64,000 nucleotides of DNA, from the NCBI GenBank assembly GCA_022483045.1, contig JAKVOA010000001.1, positions 1,468,501 through 1,532,500 of the forward strand, given 5' to 3'. Below the pieces are notes generated by a model, which saw only the letters and a program-made list of their open reading frames with translations, ran no database searches and was not told where the DNA came from. This DNA comes from Oscillospiraceae bacterium. GTDB taxonomy: Bacteria; Bacillota; Clostridia; Oscillospirales; Acutalibacteraceae. The position numbers were made by a program, and so were the translations under genes. Each line of letters starts with the position of its first letter. Within the stretch, counting starts at the first letter, position 1. Shown in pieces: positions 31,545-39,903 of this stretch.

Positions 31545-31841
31545 TTGAGCGAACAGAAGACAGAACCGCAGTTTCCCCTGTATAAGGGCAAGCCGCTGGT
31601 GCGCAGCGGCAATGTGCTGTACTACGGCAGCATGAAAGACCGCTATGTATGCCGGCTGGAAATTAAAAGCACAAAAAAAGTGAAAGATATGGAGGTCGCC
31701 GACAGGGTTTCTATTCAGCTGATGCTGACCGACCCGGCTGTGCGCTCTCGCAAACAAATTGTAAAGAACAGCGAAAAGTCTGGTCTGTACCTGGCGATGG
31801 ATATTGCCGATGCGTGGCTTTCGCGTGCGCTGGCAAAATAA
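31545..31841 (+). CDS. Small protein of unknown function downstream of ireB
   Basis: I do not recognise this 98-residue protein. It opens with TTG at 31545 after a strong AAAGGAGGACT ribosome site, 33 bases past ireB, so it is probably co-transcribed. The sequence is basic and soluble-looking, with FPLYKGKPLVRSGNVLYYG near the start, VCRLEIKSTKKVKDMEVADRV in the middle and an amphipathic C-terminal helix (LYLAMDIADAWLSRALAK). No membrane segment, signal peptide or cysteine motif is seen. It occupies the place where ruvX usually follows ireB. Start codon and strong ribosome site make it a real gene. Confidence 0.75.
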   Translation: MSEQKTEPQFPLYKGKPLVRSGNVLYYGSMKDRYVCRLEIKSTKKVKDMEVADRVSIQLMLTDPAVRSRKQIVKNSEKSGLYLAMDIADAWLSRALAK

Positions 31842-31851
31842 AGCGTTTTAA

Positions 31852-31896
31852 AAAAGCAGAAGTGGAAAGATTTTCTTTCCACTTCTGCTTTTTATT
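31852..31896. terminator. Bidirectional terminator between the ireB unit and purD
   Basis: The arms AGCAGAAGTGGAAAG and CTTTCCACTTCTGCT pair perfectly around ATTTT, with A runs before and T runs after, so it can stop transcription from both converging directions. Confidence 0.92.
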
Positions 31897-31910
31897 ATGC
31901 TGTGTTTTCT

Positions 31911-33173
31911 TTATGACCGGCCGATATCGTGACGGTACTGTACACCGTCCCAATGGATTTTTGCAACAGCCGCATAGGCTTTGTTTAATGCCTCGTCTAA
32001 CGAAACACCCGTGCAGGTAACGCCCAGCACACGGCCGCCGTTGGTGTAGAATTTTCCGTCTTTTTTCAGGGTGCCGGCGTGGTAAACGGTTGCGCCCTCT
32101 ACCTGGCCATTTTGGTCCAGGCCGGAAATTTCCAGACCCTTTTCGTAGCTGCCCGGATACCCGCCGCTCGCCAAAATCACGCAGGCGCAGGCTTCGTCTT
32201 TCCACTGAATGTCAATTTGGTCCAGTGTACCGTTGATAGTTGCTTCAAAAATATCGACTAAGTCGGTCTTGAGCCGCGGCAGAACCACCTGCGCCTCGGG
32301 GTCACCAAAGCGAGAATTGTACTCAATCACTTTGGGGCCTTGAGGGGTCAGCATCAGGCCAAAATACAGGCAGCCCTTAAACGGGCGTCCTTCTGCATTC
32401 ATCGCCTTGAGCGTCGGCAGGAAGATGGTTTTCATACATTCATCGGCCATAGCGGCCGTATAGGAAGGATTCGGGCTGATTGTGCCCATGCCGCCAGTGT
32501 TTTTTCCCTTGTTGCCATCTAATGCACGCTTGTGGTCTTTGCTGCTGACCATTGGCTTCAGCGTTTTGCCGTCTGTAAAGGCAAGCACGCTGACTTCCGG
32601 GCCGGTCAGAAACTCCTCAACAACCACTTTGTTGCCGGAAGCACCAAAGACTTTGTCTTCCATAATCGTCTTTACTGCATCCTCAGCCTCTGCAAAGTTC
32701 TGCGCTATGATGACTCCTTTGCCCAGAGCCAAACCATCAGCTTTAATGACTACAGGAAACTGATTCTGCTGCTTGATATAGGCAAGCGTTTTTTCCGGCG
32801 TATCAAAGACTTCATAGCCCGCTGTGGGAATTCCATACTTCTTCATCAAGTTTTTACTGAATACCTTGCTAGCCTCAATCTGCGCAGCCGCACGGCTTGG
32901 GCCAAAAGCAGGAATGCCTGCCTCTGTAAACGCATCTGCCATGCCCGCCGCCAGCGGGTCGTCCGGCGTAACGCATACCATGCCAATGCCGTTCTTTTTG
33001 GCAAAATCGACCATTCCTGCAATATTCATCGCCGCAATCGGTACATTTTCGGCATCGCAGCCAATACCGCCATTGCCCGGCGCACAGTATATTTTTTCCG
33101 CGCGGGGGCTTTCTTTCAGCTTGCGAATCACCGCATGCTCGCGGCCGCCGCCGCCAACTACCAGAATTTTCAT
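31911..33173 (-). CDS. purD: Phosphoribosylamine-glycine ligase (PurD)
   Basis: Second step of de novo purine synthesis: joins glycine to phosphoribosylamine using ATP. The 420-residue ATP-grasp protein opens MKILVVGGGGREHA and has VTPDDPLAAGMADAF, VIKADGLALGKGVI, GPEVSVLAFTDG, KNTGGMGTISPNP and EYNSRFGDPEAQVV. The ATG at 33173 follows GGAAGAGAAACAAC and lies 19 bases after the AICAR formyltransferase gene; 28 more open codons upstream are not family-like. It is the last gene of the purine operon. Confidence 0.97.
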   Translation of the reverse strand: MKILVVGGGGREHAVIRKLKESPRAEKIYCAPGNGGIGCDAENVPIAAMNIAGMVDFAKKNGIGMVCVTPDDPLAAGMADAFTEAGIPAFGPSRAAAQIEASKVFSKNLMKKYGIPTAGYEVFDTPEKTLAYIKQQNQFPVVIKADGLALGKGVIIAQNFAEAEDAVKTIMEDKVFGASGNKVVVEEFLTGPEVSVLAFTDGKTLKPMVSSKDHKRALDGNKGKNTGGMGTISPNPSYTAAMADECMKTIFLPTLKAMNAEGRPFKGCLYFGLMLTPQGPKVIEYNSRFGDPEAQVVLPRLKTDLVDIFEATINGTLDQIDIQWKDEACACVILASGGYPGSYEKGLEISGLDQNGQVEGATVYHAGTLKKDGKFYTNGGRVLGVTCTGVSLDEALNKAYAAVAKIHWDGVQYRHDIGRS

Positions 33174-33192
33174 GTTGTTTCTCTTCCTTTGC

Positions 33193-34365
33193 TTAGTGAT
33201 GGAACAGGCGCATACCGGTAAACGCCATAACCATGCCGTATTTGTTGCAGGTGTCAATCACGTTGTCGTCGCGGATAGAGCCGCCCGGCTCTGCCACATA
33301 GCAGACACCGCTCTTGTGTGCACGCTCGATGTTGTCGCCAAAGGGGAAAAACGCATCGCTGCCCAGGGTGACGCCGGTCAGCTCTGCTATCCAGGCTTTT
33401 TTCTCGGCAGTGGTCAGCGGCTCCGGCTTTACTTTTAAGAACTGCTTCCAATTATCCGTTTCCAGCAGGTCTTCCCACTCATCAGAAATATAGTTGTCGA
33501 TTGTGTTGTCGCGGTCCGGGCGGTGGATACCCTCCACAAACTGCAGAGCCAACACTTTCGGGTGCTGGCGCAGCCACCAGACGTCGGCCTTATTACCGGC
33601 AAGACGGGTACAGTGAATGCGGCTCTGCTGCCCGGCGCCCACACCGATTGTTTTGCCGTCTTTGACATAGCAGACCGAGTTGCTCTGGGTGTATTTCAGG
33701 GCAATTAAAGAAATCAGCATATCGCGCTTCGCGCTTTCGGGCAGGTCTTTCTTTTCTGTAATAATATTCTGTAACAAGTCGTTGTCAATTTTAAAATTGT
33801 TGCGGCGCTGCTCAAAGGTAACACCAAAAACGTCTTTCTGCTCAACTTCTGCCGGAACATACGCTGCATCCATTTTTACAATATTGTAAGTGCCGCGGCG
33901 CTTTTTCTTTAAAATCTCCAGTGCCTCATCGGTATAGCCGGGCGCTATGACGCCGTCGGAAACTTCACGCTTTAGCAGCAGCGCCGTCTCTTTGTCACAG
34001 ACATCAGAAAGGGCTGCCCAGTCGCCGTAAGAGGACATCCTGTCCGCTCCGCGGGCAGCTGCATAGGCGCTGGCAAGCGGTGAAAGCTGCAGGTCATCTA
34101 CAAAATAAATCTTTTTAAGGGTATCGGACAGTTCCGTTGCAACCGCGGCACCTGCCGGGCTGACGTGCTTAAAAGAAGCCGCACTGGGCAGGCCGGTTGC
34201 CTTTTTCAGCTCGCGCACCAGCTGCCAGGAATTCATGGCATCGAGCAGGTTGATATAGCCGGGGCGGCCATTGAGCACTGTAATGGGCAGCTCGCCCTGC
34301 CGCATAAAAACACGCGCGGGTTTCTGGTTTGGATTACAACCGTATTTCAGTTCCAGTTCTTTCAA
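33193..34365 (-). CDS. purH: Stand-alone AICAR formyltransferase (PurH formyltransferase half)
   Basis: Formylates AICAR with 10-formyl-tetrahydrofolate, the penultimate purine step. Usual PurH is a fusion of this domain with an N-terminal IMP cyclohydrolase of about 200 residues; here the 390-residue protein has only the formyltransferase part. The catalytic Lys-His is present in SFKHVSPAGAA (about residues 64-74), and GAGQQSRIHC, SDAFFPFGDNIERA and AEPGGSIRDDNVID are the conserved folate/substrate loops. The missing cyclohydrolase is supplied by the neighbouring PurO-type gene, 12 bases upstream. Confidence 0.93.
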   Translation of the reverse strand: MKELELKYGCNPNQKPARVFMRQGELPITVLNGRPGYINLLDAMNSWQLVRELKKATGLPSAASFKHVSPAGAAVATELSDTLKKIYFVDDLQLSPLASAYAAARGADRMSSYGDWAALSDVCDKETALLLKREVSDGVIAPGYTDEALEILKKKRRGTYNIVKMDAAYVPAEVEQKDVFGVTFEQRRNNFKIDNDLLQNIITEKKDLPESAKRDMLISLIALKYTQSNSVCYVKDGKTIGVGAGQQSRIHCTRLAGNKADVWWLRQHPKVLALQFVEGIHRPDRDNTIDNYISDEWEDLLETDNWKQFLKVKPEPLTTAEKKAWIAELTGVTLGSDAFFPFGDNIERAHKSGVCYVAEPGGSIRDDNVIDTCNKYGMVMAFTGMRLFHH

Positions 34366-34377
34366 AGTAAGCCCTCC

Positions 34378-35082
34378 TTAAACATTTTTATTGACGATTT
34401 TAGAAGTATGTCTGCCGGTCTTTAGGTCGATAAAGCAGGTGTACAAGGAAACCTTATTGTCGGCATTCAGGTTTTCCCACACAGTTTTTGTAAAGGAATC
34501 GAGGTCACCCGAAACGGTTACCAAAGTTGGATCGCCCTCAAAGCTAGGCAGCGGGCTGCCGTCCCCCAAATAGGTATGGATATAGCGTCCCTGTCCCGCT
34601 TTGGGATTTTCATACTCATAAAAATACCGAAGGGTTGTCTTGGGATCGCCGTTGTCGCTTTTCAAAATGGAAAGGTTAAAGTCGCCGTTTGGCTTGACAA
34701 TTCCGCTGATACGCGGGGTGAAATTGGGGCTGTCTGGCTCAAAGGTACGGGTCAAAAGTGCATGGCGATAGCACTTCCCTTTGCCCATAAATTCATAAAT
34801 AGTGTCGGTCTGATCGCCGTTGGTAACAATAGTCTTGTCCTCAAACTGGCGCACCGGCGCGTAAATAATCAGGGACGGGTCGGTCATTTTGCTCTCGTCA
34901 AAGGCCTTGGTCTGAATGCCATCTTCAGTAGGAACGAAAACACGGTTGCGGCTGTTTTCGCTGCGGCCCATAATAAAGTACGCAATCACTGCGCTTTGGC
35001 CATGTTCGCTGCGGCCCAAAAGAATACCGCGGCCGGGATAAGTGCAGGAAGAAAGTTCCTTTGCAAGTTCTGTCGGTTTCAT
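34378..35082 (-). CDS. purO: IMP cyclohydrolase, PurO type
   Basis: Closes the purine ring of FAICAR to IMP, the last de novo step. The 234-residue protein belongs to the PurO-like IMP cyclohydrolase family (Pfam IMP_cyclohyd), first known in archaea and unrelated to the PurH cyclohydrolase domain. Visible blocks are YPGRGILLGRSEHGQSAVIA, YFIMGRSENSRNRVF and ITNG-type VTNGDQTDTIYE. It overlaps purN by four bases (ATGA) and precedes the single-domain formyltransferase, which together replace bifunctional PurH. Family assignment is strong from context and motif, though enzyme activity is inferred. Confidence 0.9.
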   Translation of the reverse strand: MKPTELAKELSSCTYPGRGILLGRSEHGQSAVIAYFIMGRSENSRNRVFVPTEDGIQTKAFDESKMTDPSLIIYAPVRQFEDKTIVTNGDQTDTIYEFMGKGKCYRHALLTRTFEPDSPNFTPRISGIVKPNGDFNLSILKSDNGDPKTTLRYFYEYENPKAGQGRYIHTYLGDGSPLPSFEGDPTLVTVSGDLDSFTKTVWENLNADNKVSLYTCFIDLKTGRHTSKIVNKNV

Positions 35083-35714
35083 TCAGCTGCCTCCTTAATC
35101 GTTACAATTCCATCTTTCACCTGCAGCCGGCCGGCACAGAAAAGCGACGCCGCTTTAGGCAAAAGCTTCCACTCGGCCTGCTCCATCACCCTGCGCTGCA
35201 GGATTTCGGGGGTATCGCCCGGCTGTACCGCGACTGCTTTCTGTAAAATAATCGGTCCGCCGTCACACACTTCATTGACAAAGTGAACCGTAGCACCGGT
35301 CACCTTGACGCCGCGCGCCAAAGCTGCTTCGTGTACATGCAGTCCGTAAAAGCCCTCACCGCAAAAAGAGGGAAGCAGTGCCGGGTGGATATTGATAATC
35401 TGATTGTGGTAGGCGCGAATGACCCGCTCACTGATAATGGTCATAAAGCCCGCCAAAATAACCAGCCCGGTGTGATTTTCATTCAAAGCCTGCAGCAGGG
35501 CATCATCGTAGCCGTCCTGCTCAGCAAAAGCTTTGCGGCGCAGAACCTTGGTTTGGATACCGGCCTTTTGTGCACGCTGCAGTGCAAACGCCTTGGGCGT
35601 ACTGGAAATAACCAGCGTAATGCGGCCATTCGGTATTTCTCCGCGGCCCTGTGCATCAATGAGTGCCTGCAGGTTGGTGCCGCCGCCGGAAACCAAAACA
35701 GCAATATTCAGCAT
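35079..35714 (-). CDS. purN: Phosphoribosylglycinamide formyltransferase (PurN)
   Basis: Third purine step, folate-dependent formylation of GAR. The 211-residue protein opens MLNIAVLVSGGGTNLQAL (phosphate-binding loop) and has the catalytic Asn/His in NIHPALLPSF and the Asp in GATVHFVNEVCDGGPII. The ATG at 35714 overlaps the purM end by seven bases; 38 upstream open codons are purM shadow. Its stop overlaps the purO start. The folate-independent PurT is not seen. Confidence 0.97.
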   Translation of the reverse strand: MLNIAVLVSGGGTNLQALIDAQGRGEIPNGRITLVISSTPKAFALQRAQKAGIQTKVLRRKAFAEQDGYDDALLQALNENHTGLVILAGFMTIISERVIRAYHNQIINIHPALLPSFCGEGFYGLHVHEAALARGVKVTGATVHFVNEVCDGGPIILQKAVAVQPGDTPEILQRRVMEQAEWKLLPKAASLFCAGRLQVKDGIVTIKEAAE

Positions 35715-36751
35715 AAAATTACGCCGTCCTCCCCGGCAACGACCTCGCCAATGACAGACGCAGTCTCGCCGGCCGCCTGCAACACCGAAACGGCCTTGTT
35801 GGCATCCTCTTTTGCAACTGCACAGCACATGCCAATGCCCATATTAAAGGTATTGTACATGTCATGGTCAGAAATACGCCCCTCTTTTTGAATCAACGAA
35901 AAGATTGCAGGCTTTTTGAAAGAGGCCAGCTCAATTTTTGCAGTCAAGCCCGGTTTCAGCATACGCGGAATATTTTCATAAAAGCCGCCGCCAGTCACAT
36001 GCGAAACTGCCTTGACTTCTACTTCCTGCATCAGCTTCTGCATAGGCTTTACATAAATGCGGGTCGGGGTCAAAAGCGTTTCACCCAATGTTTTGCCGAG
36101 TTCCGGCACATAGCGCTTGACCGAGGCTTCATCTGAAATGCCCAACACTTTGCGCACCAATGAAAAGCCGTTAGAATGTACGCCGCTGGAAGCAAGGCCG
36201 ATTAAAGCATCACCGGCATGCACTTTGCTGCCGTCAATGATCTGTCGCTTGTCGACAATGCCCACAGAAAAGCCGGCCAGGTCGTATTCGTCTTCCGGCA
36301 TCAGGCCAGGGTGCTCAGCTGTTTCGCCGCCAACCAGTGCACTGCCGGCCTGTACGCACCCCTCTGCAATGCCGCTGACAATCGCGGCAATTTTCTGCGG
36401 AAAATTACGCCCGGTCGCGATATAGTCCAGGAAAAGCAGCGGCTTTGCGCCGCAGCAGATGACATCATTTACACACATGGCAACGCAGTCAATACCGACG
36501 GTGTCATGTGTGTCCATCAAAAAGGCAACTTTCAGCTTAGTGCCCACGCCGTCTGTGCCGCTGACCAGCACAGGCTCTTTCATACCGGTCAAATCCGGCT
36601 GAAACAGGCCGCCAAAGCCGCCAATACCGGAAACCACACCGGGGGTATTGGTGCGGGAAATGTACTGCTTCATCAGTTCTACAGATTGATAGCCGGCGGT
36701 CACATCTACGCCGGCCTTTCTGTAGCTGTCGCTGTAGCTTTTTTGATTCAT
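35708..36751 (-). CDS. purM: Phosphoribosylformylglycinamidine cyclo-ligase (PurM)
   Basis: Fifth purine step, ATP-driven closure of the imidazole ring (AIR synthetase). The 347-residue protein contains SYRKAGVDVTAGY, VSGTDGVGTKLKVAF, GGETAEHPG, ASSGVHSNGFSLVRK and HVTGGGFYENIPRML. The ATG at 36751 follows GGAGGGACAA; an ATG four codons upstream overlaps the ribosome site itself. It follows purE after 63 bases. Confidence 0.97.
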   Translation of the reverse strand: MNQKSYSDSYRKAGVDVTAGYQSVELMKQYISRTNTPGVVSGIGGFGGLFQPDLTGMKEPVLVSGTDGVGTKLKVAFLMDTHDTVGIDCVAMCVNDVICCGAKPLLFLDYIATGRNFPQKIAAIVSGIAEGCVQAGSALVGGETAEHPGLMPEDEYDLAGFSVGIVDKRQIIDGSKVHAGDALIGLASSGVHSNGFSLVRKVLGISDEASVKRYVPELGKTLGETLLTPTRIYVKPMQKLMQEVEVKAVSHVTGGGFYENIPRMLKPGLTAKIELASFKKPAIFSLIQKEGRISDHDMYNTFNMGIGMCCAVAKEDANKAVSVLQAAGETASVIGEVVAGEDGVILC

Positions 36752-36814
36752 TTGTCCCTCCATTTTTCAAGGCAGGCATTTCTTTTTCAGAAACACCGCC
36801 AGATAAAAAGCGGT

Positions 36815-37318
36815 TTACAGATCTTTCAGTTTTTCTTGAATTGCGGCATCCTTTTTGGCGACGCCCGCTGTCATATCTTTTCTCGCCTGTACTAGTTTTG
36901 CAGCCAAAGCATCATCGGAAAGGGCCAGCATCTCTGCCGCTAAGATTGCCGCATTTGCCGCGCCGTCGATTGCGACTGTGGCAACCGGAATACCGCTTGG
37001 CATCTGTACTGTGGCAAGCAGAGCCTCCATACCGCCAAGGTTAGAGGACTTCATAGGAATACCAATTACCGGCAGAGTCGTATTTGCTGCCAGAAAACCC
37101 GCCAGATGTGCTGCCATGCCGGCCGCTGCAATGATGACGCCAAAACCAGCGTCTTTTGCGCCGCGTGCAAAAGAGACGGCGGCCTCTGGGGTACGGTGGG
37201 CGCTGATGACATGCGCCTCAAACGGAATACCCAATTCTTTAAGTTTTGTTACTGCCTTGCTGACTGTCGGAAAATCGCTGTCGCTGCCCATAATGACCGC
37301 TACTTTTTTTGCTGCCAT
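36815..37318 (-). CDS. purE: 5-(carboxyamino)imidazole ribonucleotide mutase (PurE)
   Basis: Converts N5-CAIR to CAIR (class I PurE) in purine synthesis. The 167-residue protein has VAVIMGSDSDFPTV near the N-terminus, EAHVISAHRTPE, IAAAGMAAHLAG and PVIGIPMKSSNLGGMEALL. A class I enzyme normally needs PurK, which is not in the window. First gene of the operon; a leader with an aptamer-like fold and a terminator precedes it. The ATG at 37318 (MAAKKVAVIM) is three codons inside the longest frame and fits the family better; the ribosome site is AGGAGTG. Confidence 0.96.
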   Translation of the reverse strand: MAAKKVAVIMGSDSDFPTVSKAVTKLKELGIPFEAHVISAHRTPEAAVSFARGAKDAGFGVIIAAAGMAAHLAGFLAANTTLPVIGIPMKSSNLGGMEALLATVQMPSGIPVATVAIDGAANAAILAAEMLALSDDALAAKLVQARKDMTAGVAKKDAAIQEKLKDL

Positions 37319-37354
37319 GATAATCAATCACTCCTGTATCAATTTAATAATAGA

Positions 37355-37459
37355 AAAGAAAATAGACTGTGCCTGTTACAGGTACAGCCTATTTTTAAAG
37401 ATACAGGTAGAGCCGAAAAGATGATTCATCTTATTCCGCCCCCCAACCTGTAGGATATC
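37355..37459 (-). promoter_or_regulatory. Structured leader with terminator upstream of purE (candidate riboswitch or attenuator)
   Basis: On the minus strand the predicted transcript first forms a stem TACAGGT/ACCTGTA (37400-37459) enclosing a GGGGGGCGGAA stretch and a small hairpin AAGATG-AAT-CATCTT. It is followed by a second hairpin (about 37357-37397, arms AAATAG.CTGT.CCTGT and matching AGG.ACAG.CTATTT) ending in TTTTCTTTTC, which looks like an intrinsic terminator. The ACCTGTA of the first stem is repeated as TACCTGTA inside the terminator, so the two folds could compete. The core does not match the purine, ZTP, PRPP, THF or preQ1 riboswitch consensus that I know. Confidence 0.6.
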
Positions 37460-37462
37460 TCT

Positions 37463-37491
37463 ATTGTAGGGGAAAATACGAATAATTGCAA
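37463..37491 (-). promoter_or_regulatory. Promoter of the purine operon
   Basis: On the minus strand TTGCAA (37486-37491) and TACAAT (37463-37468) are 17 bases apart, so the transcript would begin at the start of the structured leader. Confidence 0.75.
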
Positions 37492-37674
37492 GGTTTGACA
37501 CGCTTTTTCGCAAAAAATCTTACGAAGCAGCAGTCTTTGGCGGCTTTCTTTTAGCTTTTGCCGTACGGCAAACCCCAGCGGAGGTAAAATCGGCCGCTTC
37601 ATTTTTATCTTTGGCTGTTTCCTGTACGCTTCACGGTAAGGGAAACTTTTGGGGGGCAGGGAAAGCTGGCAAAC
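37492..37674. other. Intergenic remainder between the purine operon and araA
   Basis: Holds the perfect 16-base palindrome TTTGCCGTACGGCAAA at 37557-37572 and no gene. No convincing terminator for araA is visible, though a weak stem (GCGG/CCGC with a T-rich flank) lies at about 37578-37610. Confidence 0.4.
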
Positions 37675-39156
37675 TTAATCTTTGAGTTTCCAAATCAAGT
37701 CATTCCATGTAAGCTCTTTACGCAGCTCTGGAATCTTGGTTTCTCTGCCGATATGGATAAACTCGATATCCATGATTTCTGCAAAGTCGCGCAGATCTTC
37801 TGCAGTAAGGCCATAGCTCAATACCGAATGGTGTGCGCCGCCCGCATAAATCCAGGCTTCTGCAGAAGTTTCAAGGTTGGGCAGCGGCTTCCACAAAACA
37901 GCGGCAACCGGCAGTTTTGGCATGGGCTGGGTCTGTGTCTGGCACTCGACATCGTTGACAATCATGCGGAAGCGGTCGCCCATATCAATGATTGTGGCAA
38001 GCACAGCCGGGCCGTCCTTTGCACGGAAAGTCACTCTTGCGGGATCTTCCCGGTCGCCGATACCCAGCGGAAATACCTGAATCTTTGGGCGGTCTGCAGC
38101 CACGGTCGGGCAAACTTCCAGCATGTGAGAGCCCATATTCATTGCACAGTCGTGGTCGAAATTATAGGTGTAGTCTTCCATAAAGGCAGTGCCGGTGTTT
38201 TTGTCGGCGGTCATCGCCGTCATAATGCGGTCAAGGGCAGCTGTTTTCCAGTCACCCTCTGCACCAAAGCCATAGCCCTGGCGCATTAGGTCCTGTGCAG
38301 CAAGGCCGGGAAGCTGTCGCAGCTGCTGCAGGTCCTGGAAATTGGTATGGAAAGCGCTGAAGCCGCCGCGGTCCATAAACTTTTTGAGGGCAACCTCTTC
38401 GCGCGCCTGGTAGCGCACAGATTCTGTATTGTCCGTATCCATATCATAGTATGTCTGATATTCCTGCATCTGCTGATCGATTTCCTGGTCTGTGACGGCC
38501 TCGACCTCGCGGATGATGTCTTCTACGCCGTACTGGTCAACCCGCCAGCCGAACTTGATGGCGGCCTCGACCTTATCGCCCTCGGTCACGGCAACGTCGC
38601 GCATATTGTCGCCGACACGCAACACACGCAGGCGGCGGCTCTCAAAGGCACCGACTGCCGCGCGCATCCAGCCACCCACTCGCTCACGGAACTTGGGGTC
38701 TTTCCACCAGCCGGAAATCACCTTTTGCTGCTTGCGCATGCGGGCAAGGATGAAGCCGTGCTCACGGTCGCCGTGCGCCGACTGATTCAGATTCATGAAG
38801 TCCATATCGATAGAGTCCCACGGAATGTCGCGGTTGTACTGCGTATTGATATGGAGCAGTGGTTTCTGCAGTGCCTGGAAACCGTGGATCCACATTTTAG
38901 AGGGAGAAAACGTGTGCATCCAGGTGATAACACCGGCGCAGTCTTTGTCGTTGTTGGCCTCCATCATTGCGTCATAGATCTCTTCGGCGTTGCGTACAAC
39001 CGGGTGAAACACAATGGTGCACGGAATAGCCGAGTCGCCGGTGAGTTCTTCACTCATGCGTTTTGCGTGCTCATCGACCGTGCACAGCACTTCTTCTCCG
39101 TAAAGATCCTGGCTGCCTACTACAAACAGGAATTTATATTTTTTTAATGATGCCAT
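37675..39156 (-). CDS. araA: L-arabinose isomerase
   Basis: Interconverts L-arabinose and L-ribulose, a manganese enzyme. The 493-residue protein opens MASLKKYKFLFVVGSQDLYG and carries the metal-binding Glu positions in GYGFGAEGDWKTAALDRIM and FMEDYTYNFD and the His in MGSHMLEVCPT. The ATG at 39156 follows AAGGAATCAGAGT; six upstream codons are not family-like. Last gene of araBDA, 35 bases after araD. Confidence 0.98.
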   Translation of the reverse strand: MASLKKYKFLFVVGSQDLYGEEVLCTVDEHAKRMSEELTGDSAIPCTIVFHPVVRNAEEIYDAMMEANNDKDCAGVITWMHTFSPSKMWIHGFQALQKPLLHINTQYNRDIPWDSIDMDFMNLNQSAHGDREHGFILARMRKQQKVISGWWKDPKFRERVGGWMRAAVGAFESRRLRVLRVGDNMRDVAVTEGDKVEAAIKFGWRVDQYGVEDIIREVEAVTDQEIDQQMQEYQTYYDMDTDNTESVRYQAREEVALKKFMDRGGFSAFHTNFQDLQQLRQLPGLAAQDLMRQGYGFGAEGDWKTAALDRIMTAMTADKNTGTAFMEDYTYNFDHDCAMNMGSHMLEVCPTVAADRPKIQVFPLGIGDREDPARVTFRAKDGPAVLATIIDMGDRFRMIVNDVECQTQTQPMPKLPVAAVLWKPLPNLETSAEAWIYAGGAHHSVLSYGLTAEDLRDFAEIMDIEFIHIGRETKIPELRKELTWNDLIWKLKD

Positions 39157-39191
39157 ACTCTGATTCCTTTCCAATCAACTGGTTCCTCGCT

Positions 39192-39890
39192 TTAGTGTTT
39201 TGCCTGACCGTAATAGGCATTGCTGCCGTGTTTTCTGAGAAAGTGTTTGTCAAGCAGGGTCTGCTGCATGGGCTTTGCAGGCTCAGATGCAATTTTTTCT
39301 GTATGCCATGCCATCATTGCAACTTCTTCTAGTACTTTCGCGTGGTACACAGCCTCTGCCGGGTCTTTGCCCCAGGTGAACGGACCATGAGAATGCACCA
39401 GAACTGCCGGCACATCCGCAGGATTTTTTCCTTTGAATGTTTCTACAATGACTTTTCCCGTTTCTTTTTCGTACTCTCCGCGAATTTCCTCATCGGTCAT
39501 CAGGCGGGTGCATGGCACCGGTCCGTAAAAATAATCTGCTTGTGTAGTGCCATACGCGGGAATATCGCGCCCGGCCTGTGCCCAAATGGTGGCCCAGCGG
39601 GAATGCGTATGCACAATGCCGCCGATATCCGGGAAATTCCGGTAAAGCTCCAAGTGAGTCGGTGTATCGGAAGAGGGGTTGAGCTTGCCCTCTACTTTAT
39701 TGCCATTGAGGTCCATAACAACCATGTCCTCTGGTTTCAGTTCTTCATAGGGCACACCGGAAGGCTTTATAACAAACAGCCCTTTGTCGCGGTCCAAGCC
39801 AGAGACGTTTCCCCAGGTAAAGACGACCAAGCCGAGCTTTGGGAGGTCAAGGTTGGCTTTCCAAACCTGTTCTTTTAGTTTTTCAAGCAT
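39192..39890 (-). CDS. araD: L-ribulose-5-phosphate 4-epimerase
   Basis: Produces D-xylulose 5-phosphate, feeding arabinose carbon into the pentose phosphate or phosphoketolase route. The 232-residue class II aldolase-like protein has [19 protein letters not shown]-type [12 protein letters not shown], the zinc-binding [14 protein letters not shown] and the later His in [12 protein letters not shown]. It lies 13 bases after araB. Confidence 0.97.
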   Translation of the reverse strand: MLEKLKEQVWKANLDLPKLGLVVFTWGNVSGLDRDKGLFVIKPSGVPYEELKPEDMVVMDLNGNKVEGKLNPSSDTPTHLELYRNFPDIGGIVHTHSRWATIWAQAGRDIPAYGTTQADYFYGPVPCTRLMTDEEIRGEYEKETGKVIVETFKGKNPADVPAVLVHSHGPFTWGKDPAEAVYHAKVLEEVAMMAWHTEKIASEPAKPMQQTLLDKHFLRKHGSNAYYGQAKH

Positions 39891-39903
39891 TTGCGTTCTC
39901 CTT

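Noticed and set aside
37355-37459. Known purine riboswitch upstream of purE
   Set aside because: The three-way junction core with its conserved loop sequences is not recognisable on the minus strand; kept as an unassigned structured leader.
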